The translations under genes were made by a program, and so were the position numbers. From assembly GCA_031398975.1 (NCBI GenBank), contig JANNOI010000020.1, forward strand, positions 23,197 through 87,196: a stretch of DNA of 64,000 bases, given 5' to 3'. The notes under the pieces are model-generated. The model was not told the DNA's origin and ran no database searches. It saw only the letters and a list, made by a program, of their open reading frames with translations. This DNA comes from JAKFWI01 sp031398975 (GTDB lineage Bacteria > Pseudomonadota > Alphaproteobacteria > Caulobacterales > Aquidulcibacteraceae). This document shows positions 1 through 8,709 of this stretch, one piece after another. Within the stretch, counting starts at the first letter, position 1, and each line of letters opens with the position of its first letter.

Positions 1-1
1 C

Positions 2-1159
2 CTCAAATTCGGCCGCGACTACATCATCCCTACCCCGTTCGATCCGCGCCTCATCGTGTGCGTGCCCCCGTTCGTGGCGCAGGCGGCGATGGAGACGGGG
101 GTGGCGCGCAAGCCGATCCTCGACATGGGCGCCTATAAGGAGCAGCTCGCCCAGCGCCTCGATCCCACCGCCGCCACCCTGCAGCGCATCCAGAGCATCG
201 TGCGCGCCGCGCCCTTGAAGCGAATCGTGTTCGCCGAGGGCGAGGAGCCGGCCGTGATCCGCGCCGCGTACGCGTTCCGCGAGATGGGCCTCGGCGAGGC
301 GATCCTCGTCGGCCGCGAGGAACAGGTGAAACGCAACATGGCGCTGGCGGGCGTGCCCGACGAGGGCGGGGTTTCCATCGTCAACGCCCGCCTCTCCGAC
401 CACAACCCCACCTATACCGACCATCTCTACCGCCGCCTGCAGCGCTTCGGCTATCTGCACCGCGACGCCCAGCGCCTCGTGAACCAGGACCGCAACGTGT
501 TCGCCGCGTGCATGGTGGCGGTGGGCCACGCCGATGGCGTGGTCACGGGGCTGACGCGCGCCTACGCCGTGGCGCTCGAAGACATCCGCCGCGTGATCGA
601 CCCCGCCCCGCGCGCCCGCGTGCTCGGCATGTCGATCGTGCTCTCGAAGGGGCGGACGATCTTCATCGCCGACACCAATATCTGCGAGATGCCCGAGGCC
701 GAGGACCTCGCCCAGATCGCCATCCAGACCGCGCGCGCCGCCCGGCGCCTGGGCGTGGAGCCGCGGGTGGCGTTCGTCTCCTATTCCACCTTCGGCAACC
801 CGGCCGGCGAGCGAATGGAGAAGGTGCGCGAGGCGGTCTCCATTCTCGACCGGCGCGAGGATATCGATTTCGAATATGAGGGCGAGATGAGCCCGGAGGT
901 GGCCCTCAATCCCGAGGCGCGCCGGCTCTATCCCTTCTCGCGCCTGACGGAGCCGGCGAACGTGCTCGTCATGCCCGCGATCCACTCGGCCTCGATCTCG
1001 ACGAAGCTTTTGCGCACTTTGGGCGGGGCCACCGTGATCGGGCCGCTGCTCGTGGGCCTCGAGGCGCCGATCCAGATCGCGCCGCTGGACGCCACCGTCT
1101 CCGACCTCGTGACCTTCGCCACGATCGCGGCCTTCGACCTCAACCCGCGGACGAAATAG
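2..1159 (+). CDS. maeB: NADP-dependent malic enzyme, C-terminal part (5' truncated)
   Basis: This is the 3' part of a large malic enzyme that decarboxylates malate to pyruvate with reduction of NADP. The frame is open from base 2, so the start lies outside the window. The visible N-terminal stretch (GRDYIIPTPFDPRL) is the end of the malic enzyme NAD-binding region. From about residue 70 of the fragment (LKRIVFAEGEE) to the end is the phosphotransacetylase-like domain found in MaeB-type enzymes, where it is regulatory rather than an active acetyltransferase. The last 20 bases overlap the end of the convergent ampG gene. Family assignment is secure; the missing catalytic half cannot be checked here. 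Confidence 0.9.
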   Translation, partial: LKFGRDYIIPTPFDPRLIVCVPPFVAQAAMETGVARKPILDMGAYKEQLAQRLDPTAATLQRIQSIVRAAPLKRIVFAEGEEPAVIRAAYAFREMGLGEAILVGREEQVKRNMALAGVPDEGGVSIVNARLSDHNPTYTDHLYRRLQRFGYLHRDAQRLVNQDRNVFAACMVAVGHADGVVTGLTRAYAVALEDIRRVIDPAPRARVLGMSIVLSKGRTIFIADTNICEMPEAEDLAQIAIQTARAARRLGVEPRVAFVSYSTFGNPAGERMEKVREAVSILDRREDIDFEYEGEMSPEVALNPEARRLYPFSRLTEPANVLVMPAIHSASISTKLLRTLGGATVIGPLLVGLEAPIQIAPLDATVSDLVTFATIAAFDLNPRTK

Positions 1160-2495
1160 CCGCGCGCTTGCGGGCGACGGCGTTGAGGATCGCGCAGAGG
1201 ATCAGCGCGGGGATCCCCACCAGCGCGGTGAGCAGGAAAAAGATCGCATAGGCCTCCATCAGGTCCCGCCCGGCCTGGAGCGCCTCCACCACCTGCCCGG
1301 AAAAGCCCTTCAGCGTCTTGCCCAGCATCGCATAGAAGGAGCTGAGCAGCGCGTATTGCGTGGCGGTGTACCCAAGGCTCGTCAGGCTCGACATATAGGC
1401 CACGAGCGCCGCGCCGGCGAAGCCTTCGGAGAAGTTCTCGGTGAACAGCACCCCGGCGAACAGCGCCGCCGACGGGCCCTGCGCCGCCAGGATCGTGTAG
1501 GCGATATTCGAGCCCGGCCCCACGATCGCACCGATCAGCAGCGTCGCCCCGAAGCCCAGTCGCAGCGCGCTAAGGCCGGCCGCGGCGATGCCGACCAAGG
1601 TGCCCGCGAGCCCGAACGTGAGCCGCACCGAGCCGATCGTCTCCTTCGCAAGACCGAGATCGACATAGAACGGCCCCACCATCGGCCCCATCACAAAGTC
1701 AGGCAGCCGATAGAGGCTGATCGCGGCGAGCATCAGCACCGCGAGGCCTCCGTGCGTCTTCAGAAAGGCCAGGAACGGCCCGACCACCGCATCGAACATC
1801 CCGCGCAGCGACCAGAGCGTCGGGGCGGCGGCGAGCGCGCCGCGCGTGGCCGGCTCCTTGGCGAGCAGCGTGGCGAGCACGGCGAGCGCCATCGCCGCGC
1901 CATACACCGCATACGCCCCCGCCCAACCCACCGCCGCGGCCACGAACAGGATCAGCGCATTGGCGGCCAGGATGGCGAACCGGTACCCGAGCTGGAAGGC
2001 CGAGGTCAGCAGGCCGATCTCGGAATCGTCGCCGTCGGCGCTCTCGATCCGCCAGGCGTCTACGGCGATATCCTGGGTCGCAGCGGCGAACGCCACGGCG
2101 AGCGCCGCGACCGCCAGCGCGCCAAGGCCCCCGCCCGGGCCGATCACCGCCATCGCCGCCAGCGACACGCCGACCACGGTCTGCGACAGCGCCATCCAGC
2201 CGCGCCGCCGGCCGAGGCGCCCGAACAGCGGGGCGTCGAGCTTGTCGACCATCGGGGCCCAGAGGAATTTGAACGAATAGGCGAAGCCCACCCACGAGAT
2301 CCACCCGATCGCCGCCAGCGACACGCCATACTCGCGCAGCCACAGGCCAAACGTCGCCCCCGTCAGCAGAAAGGGCAGCCCGGAGCCGAAGCCCAGCACC
2401 AGCGTGATCGCCACCTTCGGCTGGCGCAGCGCGCGCAGCGTGTCGCGCCAGGTCCGCGCGGGGGGCGTCTCAGTGGGCGTAGCGGCGACGGTCAT
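1140..2495 (-). CDS. ampG: AmpG-family muropeptide permease (MFS)
   Basis: The 451-residue protein is hydrophobic throughout with about 12 to 14 predicted membrane segments. It carries the AmpG signature TQDIAVDAWRIE at residues 140-151 and FLWAPMVD at 78-84. AmpG imports anhydro-muropeptides from the periplasm during cell-wall recycling, and in some bacteria this signals beta-lactamase induction. The ATG has a GGAG-like ribosome site just upstream. It follows the hybrid kinase gene by 12 bases on the same strand, so comM, kinase and ampG probably form one transcript. No ampC-like gene is present here, so a resistance role is not implied. Confidence 0.88.
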   Translation of the reverse strand: MTVAATPTETPPARTWRDTLRALRQPKVAITLVLGFGSGLPFLLTGATFGLWLREYGVSLAAIGWISWVGFAYSFKFLWAPMVDKLDAPLFGRLGRRRGWMALSQTVVGVSLAAMAVIGPGGGLGALAVAALAVAFAAATQDIAVDAWRIESADGDDSEIGLLTSAFQLGYRFAILAANALILFVAAAVGWAGAYAVYGAAMALAVLATLLAKEPATRGALAAAPTLWSLRGMFDAVVGPFLAFLKTHGGLAVLMLAAISLYRLPDFVMGPMVGPFYVDLGLAKETIGSVRLTFGLAGTLVGIAAAGLSALRLGFGATLLIGAIVGPGSNIAYTILAAQGPSAALFAGVLFTENFSEGFAGAALVAYMSSLTSLGYTATQYALLSSFYAMLGKTLKGFSGQVVEALQAGRDLMEAYAIFFLLTALVGIPALILCAILNAVARKRAAISSAG

Positions 2496-2507
2496 GGCGG
2501 CTCCGCC

Positions 2508-4439
2508 TCAAGCAGTGGCGGTTTTCACGGCGGGGGTAAAGCGGGCGAGCATGCGGGAAAGCTGTTCGGCGACGATCGGCTTGGTCAGGAAATCGTCCAT
2601 GCCCGCGGCCAGCGCCTCGGCGCGCTCGTCCTCGCCGGCCTCGGCCGTCAGCGCGATCAGCGGGGTGCGCGCGGGCGGGCCCGGCAGGGCGCGGATCAGG
2701 CGGGCGGCGGCGCGCCCGTCCATCACCGGCATGCGCAGGTCCAGGAACACGAGGTCGTGGCCCCCGGCCGCCACCGCCGCCACCGCCGCCGCCCCGTCCC
2801 CCACCACCTCCACCGCGCAGCCCGCGCGCGTCAGCAGGGTGCGGGCGATCAGCGCGTTTACGGGATTGTCCTCCGCCAGGAGCACGCGCGCGCCCGGCCG
2901 CGGCGGGCCGGCGGGCGCGGCGCGCTCATCCTCGAGGCCCGCGCCAGGGGGCGTCACGTCCGAGCCGGCGGGCGCGCGTCCCGCCGCCAGGCGCACCCGC
3001 TCGATCAGGGAGGCCCGGCGCACCGGCTTGACGAGATAATGGCCGATCCCGGCCTCGCGGTAGAGCGCCAGCGCCGCGCGCTCCTCCTGCGGGACCAGCA
3101 CGATGATCGCCGCGCCCCGGGCGAGGAACGGCGCCGGGGCTCCTTGCGCGATCGCGTGATCGAGGATCAGCACGTCCGGGGCGGGCGCTTTGTCCAGCTG
3201 GGCGCGGTCGGCGGCGGTTTCCGCGCGCCCGCCATGGGCGATGATCGTCTCGGCGGTGACGGCGGCCAAAAGCGGCGAGGGCGCGGCAACGAGCACGCTC
3301 ACCCCCTCCAGCACCCGCTCCGGCGCGCGCGCGGGGGCGGCGATCTGGAACGGCAGATCCACCCAGAACGAGGAGCCGCGGCCGGGCGCGCTCTCCACCC
3401 CCGCCGCCCCGCCCAGGAGGCCGGCAAGCTTCTTGACGATGGCGAGGCCGAGCCCCGCGCCGCCGAAGCGCCGGGCGTGGGAGGAATCGGCCTGCACGAA
3501 CTCTTCGAAAATGCGCATCTGCATCTCGCGCGGCACGCCGGGGCCGGTGTCGCGCACGGTGAAGCGCACGCGCGCCCTGCCCTGCCCGGCCCAGCCGGCC
3601 CCGATCGCGGCTTTCGGCGCGGCCCCGCCCCCCGCCATCGAAACCTCGAGCGCCACCCCGCCCTCGGCGGTGAATTTCAGCGCGTTGCCCGCGAGGTTGA
3701 ACAGGATCTGGCGCAGGCGCCGGGCGTCGCCCGCCAGGCGCGCCGGCACGTCCCCCGCCACGCGCACGCACACATCAAGGCCCTTCTCATAGGCGCGCGG
3801 GCTCAGCAATTCGGCGGCCGCCTGCACCATCTCCTCGGGATCGAACGCGCACTCTTCCAGCGTCGCGCTCTCGGCGTCGAGGCGGGCGTAATCGAGAATG
3901 TCGGTGATCAGGCCCAAGAGGTGCTCGCCGCTGGTGCGGATGGCCTGGAGGTAGGCGCGTTCGGCGGGATCGAGGCGGGTCTGGGAGAGCACCTCGTACA
4001 TTCCCAGAATGCCGTTCAACGGCGTGCGCAGCTCGTGGGTCAAGGTGGCGAACAGGGTGGTGCGGGCGCGCGCGGCCTGCTCGGCCGCCTGAACCCGGGT
4101 GGTGACGTCGCGCGCGGAAGCGATCCGGGCGCCGTCCGCCAGGCGGCGTTCGCGCCATTCATAGCGCCGCCCGTCCGGGGCCGAGGCTTCGAACACGCGC
4201 TCGCCATCCACGAAATCGGGCGGCTGGGCCCGACCCCAGGGCGGGCGGACGCCGTAGAGCGCGTGCGGGAACAGCGCGCGGAACGCCGCGTTGGCGCGCA
4301 GCCGCGACCCGTCCGGCGCCAGCAGCACGGCGGGATCGGGCGTCAGGTCGAACAGGTCGAGGCCGGCCGCGTCCATGCCGCAGAAAGCGCGCCCGTCGCT
4401 TAACAAAGTCTCGACCCCAGCGCCGCTTTGCGCGCTCAC
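2508..4439 (-). CDS. Hybrid sensor histidine kinase, PAS-HisKA-HATPase-REC-REC
   Basis: This 643-residue signalling protein has no membrane segment and is probably cytoplasmic. Order: a PAS-like region (about 25-120), HisKA with HELRTP and phospho-acceptor His135, and an ATPase domain with N box at N248/N252, G1 box DTGPGVP (297-303) and G2 box around 326-336. Two receiver domains follow. The first (about 378-485) lacks the N-terminal acidic pair but keeps D427 and K471, so it is degenerate. The second (about 517-632) is canonical, with E523-D524, phospho-acceptor D567 and K620. The GTG start overlaps the comM stop as GTGA, suggesting translational coupling. Signal and output partner are unknown. 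Confidence 0.88.
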   Translation of the reverse strand: MSAQSGAGVETLLSDGRAFCGMDAAGLDLFDLTPDPAVLLAPDGSRLRANAAFRALFPHALYGVRPPWGRAQPPDFVDGERVFEASAPDGRRYEWRERRLADGARIASARDVTTRVQAAEQAARARTTLFATLTHELRTPLNGILGMYEVLSQTRLDPAERAYLQAIRTSGEHLLGLITDILDYARLDAESATLEECAFDPEEMVQAAAELLSPRAYEKGLDVCVRVAGDVPARLAGDARRLRQILFNLAGNALKFTAEGGVALEVSMAGGGAAPKAAIGAGWAGQGRARVRFTVRDTGPGVPREMQMRIFEEFVQADSSHARRFGGAGLGLAIVKKLAGLLGGAAGVESAPGRGSSFWVDLPFQIAAPARAPERVLEGVSVLVAAPSPLLAAVTAETIIAHGGRAETAADRAQLDKAPAPDVLILDHAIAQGAPAPFLARGAAIIVLVPQEERAALALYREAGIGHYLVKPVRRASLIERVRLAAGRAPAGSDVTPPGAGLEDERAAPAGPPRPGARVLLAEDNPVNALIARTLLTRAGCAVEVVGDGAAAVAAVAAGGHDLVFLDLRMPVMDGRAAARLIRALPGPPARTPLIALTAEAGEDERAEALAAGMDDFLTKPIVAEQLSRMLARFTPAVKTATA

Positions 4440-5977
4440 GCGGGGAAGGCCGGCGCGCCGCGGGCGGGCGCGGCCTCGCGCGGGCCGATGCGGCGAAAGC
4501 TCAGCGCCTCCGCCAGGTGCGCGCGCCGCACTGCGCCGGCGCCTTCAAGATCGGCGATCGTGCGGGCCACCCGCAGCACCCGGTGATAGCCCCGCGCGGA
4601 CAAGCTCAAGGTTTCCGCCGCGCGCGAAAGCAGAGCCTGGCCTGGGCCGTCCGGGGCCGCGATCCGCTCCAGAAGCGCGCCGGCGGCGGCGGCGTTGATC
4701 GTCTCGGGGGCCACGCCGAGGCTTTCGGCCCGGGCGGCCTGGATGGCGCGGGCGGCGCCGACCCGGGCTGCGGCTTCGGCGGTGCCTTCGGCGGGTGGGG
4801 GCAAGGCGAGATCGGCGGCGGTGACGGGGGGCACGTCGAGCTGCAGGTCGATCCTGTCGAGGATCGGGCCGGACAGACGCGCCTGGTAGCCTGCCGCGCA
4901 GCCGGGACCGCGCCGGCACTGCACGGGCCCGCCCCCGCACCGGCAGGGGTTCATCGCCGCCACCAATTGCACCCGCGCGGGATAGGTGACGTGGTGGTTG
5001 GCGCGCGCCACGACGATTTCCCCGGTCTCCAGCGGCTGGCGCAGCGCATCGAGCGCGTGGGCGCTGAACTCGGCCACCTCGTCCAGGAACAGCACCCCGC
5101 GATGGGCGAGCGAGGCCTCCCCGGGCCTGGCCCGTAGCCCGCCCCCGACCAGAGCGGCCATGGAGGCGGAATGGTGGGGCGCCCGGAACGGGCGCGCCCG
5201 CGGCAGGGCGCCCCGCTCGAGCAGCCCGGCGAGCGAATGGATGGTGGACACTTCCAGCAATTCCGGAGCGCTCAAGGGCGGCAGCAGGCCCGCCAGCCGC
5301 TGCGCCAGCATGGATTTGCCCGAGCCGGGCGGGCCCACCATCAGCAGATTGTGGCCCCCGGCGGCGGCGATCTCGAGCGCGCGCTTGGCCTGTTCCTGGC
5401 CTTTCACATCGGCCAGATCGGGGATGGCGGGCGGCGGCGCGAGCGCGCCGCGCGCGGGCGTCTTGAGCGGGGCACCGCCGCGAAAATGGTTGACGATCGC
5501 GATCAGGGAGGGCGCGGCCAGCACCCGCGCGCCCGACCATGCCGCCTCCGGCCCCGCCTGCGGCGCACAAATCAGCGCGAGCCCATAGGCATCGGCTGCG
5601 ACCGCGGCCGGCAGCACGCCCGGCGCCGGGGCCACCGCCCCGTCGAGCCCCAGCTCCCCGAACGCCATCACCCCGTCCAGCGCGTCGCGCGGGATCGCGT
5701 TGATCAGCGCCAAGAGCGCCAGCGCGATCGGCAGATCGAAATGGGAGCCCTCCTTAGGCAGGTCCGCGGGCGCGAGATTGACGATCACCCGCTCCGCCGG
5801 GAGGGCGAGGCCAAGGCTTGCGAACGCGGCGCGGACCCGCTCGCGGCCCTCGCCGGCCGCCTTGTCCGCCAGGCCGACGATGACGAGCCCGCCAAGACCG
5901 CCCACCACTTGCACCTGCACGTCCACCCGGCGCGCCTCAACCCCGGAAAACGCCACCCCCGCCACCCGCGCACTCAT
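4436..5977 (-). CDS. comM: ComM/YifB-family Mg-chelatase-like AAA+ ATPase
   Basis: This 513-residue protein belongs to the ComM/YifB family, a hexameric helicase that promotes branch migration during recombination and natural transformation. It has the N-terminal ComM domain, Walker A GPPGSGKS at 215-222, Walker B LFLDE at 296-300 and a cysteine cluster (C345, C347, C354, C360). I start at the ATG giving MSARVAG, because the upstream open frame has no family similarity and crosses the leader. The leader holds an SOS-like box and a DnaA box. comM belongs to the LexA regulon in several alphaproteobacteria, which fits. Confidence 0.9.
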   Translation of the reverse strand: MSARVAGVAFSGVEARRVDVQVQVVGGLGGLVIVGLADKAAGEGRERVRAAFASLGLALPAERVIVNLAPADLPKEGSHFDLPIALALLALINAIPRDALDGVMAFGELGLDGAVAPAPGVLPAAVAADAYGLALICAPQAGPEAAWSGARVLAAPSLIAIVNHFRGGAPLKTPARGALAPPPAIPDLADVKGQEQAKRALEIAAAGGHNLLMVGPPGSGKSMLAQRLAGLLPPLSAPELLEVSTIHSLAGLLERGALPRARPFRAPHHSASMAALVGGGLRARPGEASLAHRGVLFLDEVAEFSAHALDALRQPLETGEIVVARANHHVTYPARVQLVAAMNPCRCGGGPVQCRRGPGCAAGYQARLSGPILDRIDLQLDVPPVTAADLALPPPAEGTAEAAARVGAARAIQAARAESLGVAPETINAAAAGALLERIAAPDGPGQALLSRAAETLSLSARGYHRVLRVARTIADLEGAGAVRRAHLAEALSFRRIGPREAAPARGAPAFPA

Positions 5978-6002
5978 GCCCGCACCCCAAGCCCGCCACG
6001 AC

Positions 6003-6011
6003 TTATCCACA
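6003..6011. promoter_or_regulatory. Perfect DnaA box in the comM leader
   Basis: The sequence TTATCCACA matches the strongest DnaA box consensus exactly. It lies about 26 bases before the comM start codon, in the 126-base gap between comM and yraN. A single box can arise by chance, and no cluster of boxes was seen around it, so this is a candidate for DnaA-linked gene control rather than an origin. Confidence 0.5.
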
Positions 6012-6051
6012 AGATTTCGCCGCGACGCTGCGAAATCGCTGCTATTCAATA

Positions 6052-6066
6052 AAACATGGAGTGAAC
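6052..6066 (-). promoter_or_regulatory. LexA (SOS) box candidate, comM promoter
   Basis: Alphaproteobacterial LexA binds GAAC-N7-GAAC (or GTTC-N7-GTTC on the other strand). Here AAACATGGAGTGAAC matches with one change (AAAC for GAAC). On the comM strand it reads GTTC-N7-GTTT inside an AT-rich stretch that could carry the promoter. The site is about 75-90 bases before the comM ATG. Binding is inferred from the motif and from the known presence of comM in alphaproteobacterial LexA regulons. Confidence 0.5.
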
Positions 6067-6103
6067 AAAAGAGCAACAGCAGAACATGCCCCCGTCGTCC
6101 AGA

Positions 6104-6475
6104 TCAGCCCGCCTCGTCCCACGCCCCACGCACGTGCAACGGCCAGCGGCCGGGGGCGAGCACGACAAGATCGAGCCGGATCGGCGCGTCCCCCAGCCGG
6201 AAGCGCCGCGCGAGGTCTAGCCCGGCGCGGCGTAGGCGGTCGCGCTGGCGCAGCGACACCGCCTCGAGCCCCGCGCGGGAAGCCGCCCTCGCCTTGACCT
6301 CCACGATCACCAGCGCGCCGCCCCTCCACGCGACGAGATCGACCTCCCCGTACGGGGTGCGGGCCCGGCGGGCGAGGATGCGGTAGCCCTTCAGCGCCAA
6401 CCACAGCGCCGCCACCGCCTCCGCCCGCCGCCCGCGCCGTTCGGCGGCCTGGCGGGCGGGCGTGGGCCTAGTCAT
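6104..6475 (-). CDS. yraN: YraN/UPF0102 family nuclease-fold protein
   Basis: A 123-residue protein of the UPF0102 (YraN) family, which has a restriction-endonuclease-like fold. The core motif is visible: GEVDLVAWRGGALVIVEVK, with the Asp and the Glu-x-Lys typical of PD-(D/E)xK nucleases. The cellular role is not established; the family is often linked to DNA processing. The ATG lies inside the end of rsmI (8-base overlap), and the rsmI-yraN order is conserved in many proteobacteria, which supports this start. Confidence 0.85.
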   Translation of the reverse strand: MTRPTPARQAAERRGRRAEAVAALWLALKGYRILARRARTPYGEVDLVAWRGGALVIVEVKARAASRAGLEAVSLRQRDRLRRAGLDLARRFRLGDAPIRLDLVVLAPGRWPLHVRGAWDEAG

Positions 6476-7487
6476 GGTCCGGCGCCGCTTTGAGCGCGAG
6501 CGCGCGCGCATACACGTCCCGACGGGACACGGAGAACGCCTCCGCCACCGCATTGGCGGCGTCTTTCAGCTTCATGCCCGCCATCGCCGTCCGCAGCGCC
6601 TCGTCAAGGGCGGCGTCGCTGGCCCCCGCCCTCTCCGCGCCCGGCCCCACCAGCACCACCATCTCCCCTTTCGGCGGCTCGCCCAGCGCGGCGGCGGCGG
6701 CGAGGGAAGCAGCAAGTTCGGCAAGATCGGCGCGGCGGAATTCCTCGAACACCTTGGTGATCTCGCGCGCCAGCACCGCCTCGCGCGGGCCCAGCACCTG
6801 CGCCATCGCGGCCACGCTTTCGGCAAGGCGAGGGCCGGTCTCGAAGAAGATCAAGGTGGCCTTGACGCCGGCCAGCTCCTGCAGCGCAGCGCGGCGCGCC
6901 TTGTCGCGGGGGGGCAGGAAGCCGGCGAACAGGAAACGGTCGCTCGGCAGGCCCGCCGCGCTCAGCGCCGCGATCGGCGCGGAGGGGCCCGGCACGGGGA
7001 TGATGCGGTGGCCGGCCGCGGCGGCGGCGCGCACCAGGCGGAAGCCGGGATCGGAGACGAGCGGGGTGCCGGCGTCGGTGGTGAGCGCGACCGCCGCCCC
7101 GCGCGCCAGCGCGGCCAAGGCGCGGGCGCCGGCGGGCTCGGCATTGTGCTCGTGATAGGCCTCGAGGCGGGCGCGCAGGCCGTGGGCGGCCAGGAGCTTG
7201 CGCGCCACCCGCGTATCCTCGGCGAACACCATCTCGACCCCGCTCAGCACGTCGAGCGCCCGCAGCGTGATGTCGCGCAGATTGCCGATCGGCGTGGCGA
7301 CCACATAAAGACCCGTTTCGAGGTTTCCTGTGACGGCGCCGCGCGATGGACGCTGGGGCGCGGGGTCGGTACGGTCCGCCCCGTCTTGAGACCGGGTCGC
7401 CTCCCCGCCCGCCGCCGCGCGGGTTTCGGCGGCCTCGGGCGCAGGGCGGGAAGGTTCCGGGGAGGATTGGATCTTGGAGCGGGACAT
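6468..7487 (-). CDS. rsmI: 16S rRNA 2'-O-methyltransferase RsmI
   Basis: RsmI methylates the ribose of C1402 in 16S rRNA using SAM. The conserved N-terminal motif LYVVATPIGNL begins near residue 57 of the chosen protein, followed by FAEDTR, TDAGTP and PGPSA, all typical of the tetrapyrrole-methylase fold. The protein has 339 residues from the first suitable ATG. About 55 residues before the conserved core are low complexity, and no ATG, GTG or TTG lies closer to the core. The start codon shares the bases CATG with the divergent lipoprotein gene. yraN follows with a short overlap. Confidence 0.87.
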   Translation of the reverse strand: MSRSKIQSSPEPSRPAPEAAETRAAAGGEATRSQDGADRTDPAPQRPSRGAVTGNLETGLYVVATPIGNLRDITLRALDVLSGVEMVFAEDTRVARKLLAAHGLRARLEAYHEHNAEPAGARALAALARGAAVALTTDAGTPLVSDPGFRLVRAAAAAGHRIIPVPGPSAPIAALSAAGLPSDRFLFAGFLPPRDKARRAALQELAGVKATLIFFETGPRLAESVAAMAQVLGPREAVLAREITKVFEEFRRADLAELAASLAAAAALGEPPKGEMVVLVGPGAERAGASDAALDEALRTAMAGMKLKDAANAVAEAFSVSRRDVYARALALKAAPDHD

Positions 7488-8709
7488 GCAACGCAGCGCA
7501 CCTTCGGCCTTTCGCAGCTTGCGGCCAAGCCTCTCGGCGGCGTTTGCGGCGGCCGCGCTTTCGGCGTGCGCTTCCGCGCCCTCCGGGACGGCGGGCCCCG
7601 CCACCCAGCCGGTCGCGTACGAGCCCGCCGCCGCAGCCGCGCCGGCCCGCCGCCAGCCCGCGCGACCGGGCCTTTCGCCTTCTTTCATGAGCAGCGCCGC
7701 GATCGTGCGCATCGGGGTGATGCTGCCTTTCTCGGCCATCCCGGCCGAGGCGCAATCGCTCTATGACGCCGCAGAACTTGCCCTGTTCGACCATGGCGAT
7801 GCCAACACCCTGCTGATCCCGGCTGAGGAGAACGCCGCCCAGCAGGTGCTTTCCCAGGGCGCGGACGTGCTGGTGGGCCCGCTCTTGAAGGAAAACGTCG
7901 CCTCCGCGGCCCAGCCTGCGCGCCAGGCGCGCGTGCCCGTGATCGCCTTCTCGACGGACAACAAGGTCGCCGGGGACGGGGTCTATCTGCTGAGCTTCCC
8001 GCTCGAGGAAGAAGTGTCGCGCGTGCTGGCCTACGCCTCGCTGCAGGGGGACCGGCGCGTGGCCGTGCTCGCGCCCGACGACGAGTACGGGCGGCGTGTG
8101 GAAGCCACCGCCCGCCGCGAGACCGAGCGGCTGGGCGGGGTGCTTGTGTCCTCGCAATTTTACGCCCGCAACGAACTCGACGCGGCGGGCGCTGCGGAAA
8201 GCCTCGCCCGGCGGGCGCAGGGCGGCGCCGATGCGGTGCTGATCGCGGCCGATAACGGCGCGCTGCTTCGCGCGATCGGGCCTGGGCTCTTGAGGGGCCA
8301 GCTCGATGTGCGGCGGGTAAAGCTTCTGGGCGCAGGCGCGGCCTGGTCCGCGGGGGACGCCCAACGCGAACCGACCCTGGCCGGAGGCTGGTACGCCGCG
8401 CCCGACCCCGTGGCGCGGGCGGGCTTCGAGGGGCGCTACCGGGGCGCCTATGGCCGGGCGCCTACGCGTCTTGCAAGCCTTGCCTATGACGCGGTGGCGC
8501 TGTCTTCGCTCTTGACCCGCGACCTCGGAGGGGCCGGCGCGACGCGCGCCTCGATCGAGCGGGCGGACGGGTTCATCGGCGCGGATGGGGTGTTCCGCTT
8601 CCGCCCGGACGGCACCATTCAGCGCGCGCTCTCGGTGCTGGAAGTGCGCGCCGGCGGGGCGGTGGTCGTCAGCCCCGCGCCGAAGCGGTTCGGCGGGGAA
8701 GGCTCCTAA
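7486..8709 (+). CDS. Penicillin-binding protein activator-like lipoprotein (periplasmic-binding fold)
   Basis: This 407-residue protein has a lipoprotein signal ending in LSAC (Cys about 28), so it is probably membrane-anchored. The rest resembles the type I periplasmic-binding fold of branched-chain amino acid receptors and of LpoA/YraM penicillin-binding protein activators: RIGVMLPFS, DVLVGPLL, VPVIAFSTD and YAAPDP are in the expected order. Its position next to rsmI and yraN matches the yraM-yraN neighbourhood of other proteobacteria, which favours a cell-wall role over nutrient uptake. The ATG has GGAG eight bases upstream. Partner is inferred only. Confidence 0.78.
   Translation: MQRSAPSAFRSLRPSLSAAFAAAALSACASAPSGTAGPATQPVAYEPAAAAAPARRQPARPGLSPSFMSSAAIVRIGVMLPFSAIPAEAQSLYDAAELALFDHGDANTLLIPAEENAAQQVLSQGADVLVGPLLKENVASAAQPARQARVPVIAFSTDNKVAGDGVYLLSFPLEEEVSRVLAYASLQGDRRVAVLAPDDEYGRRVEATARRETERLGGVLVSSQFYARNELDAAGAAESLARRAQGGADAVLIAADNGALLRAIGPGLLRGQLDVRRVKLLGAGAAWSAGDAQREPTLAGGWYAAPDPVARAGFEGRYRGAYGRAPTRLASLAYDAVALSSLLTRDLGGAGATRASIERADGFIGADGVFRFRPDGTIQRALSVLEVRAGGAVVVSPAPKRFGGEGS

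Noticed and set aside
1356..4403. A 1,015-codon open frame on the plus strand opposite ampG and the hybrid kinase
   Set aside because: It is Arg/Gly/His-rich with no domain and mirrors two well-supported genes. GC-rich codon bias creates such frames.
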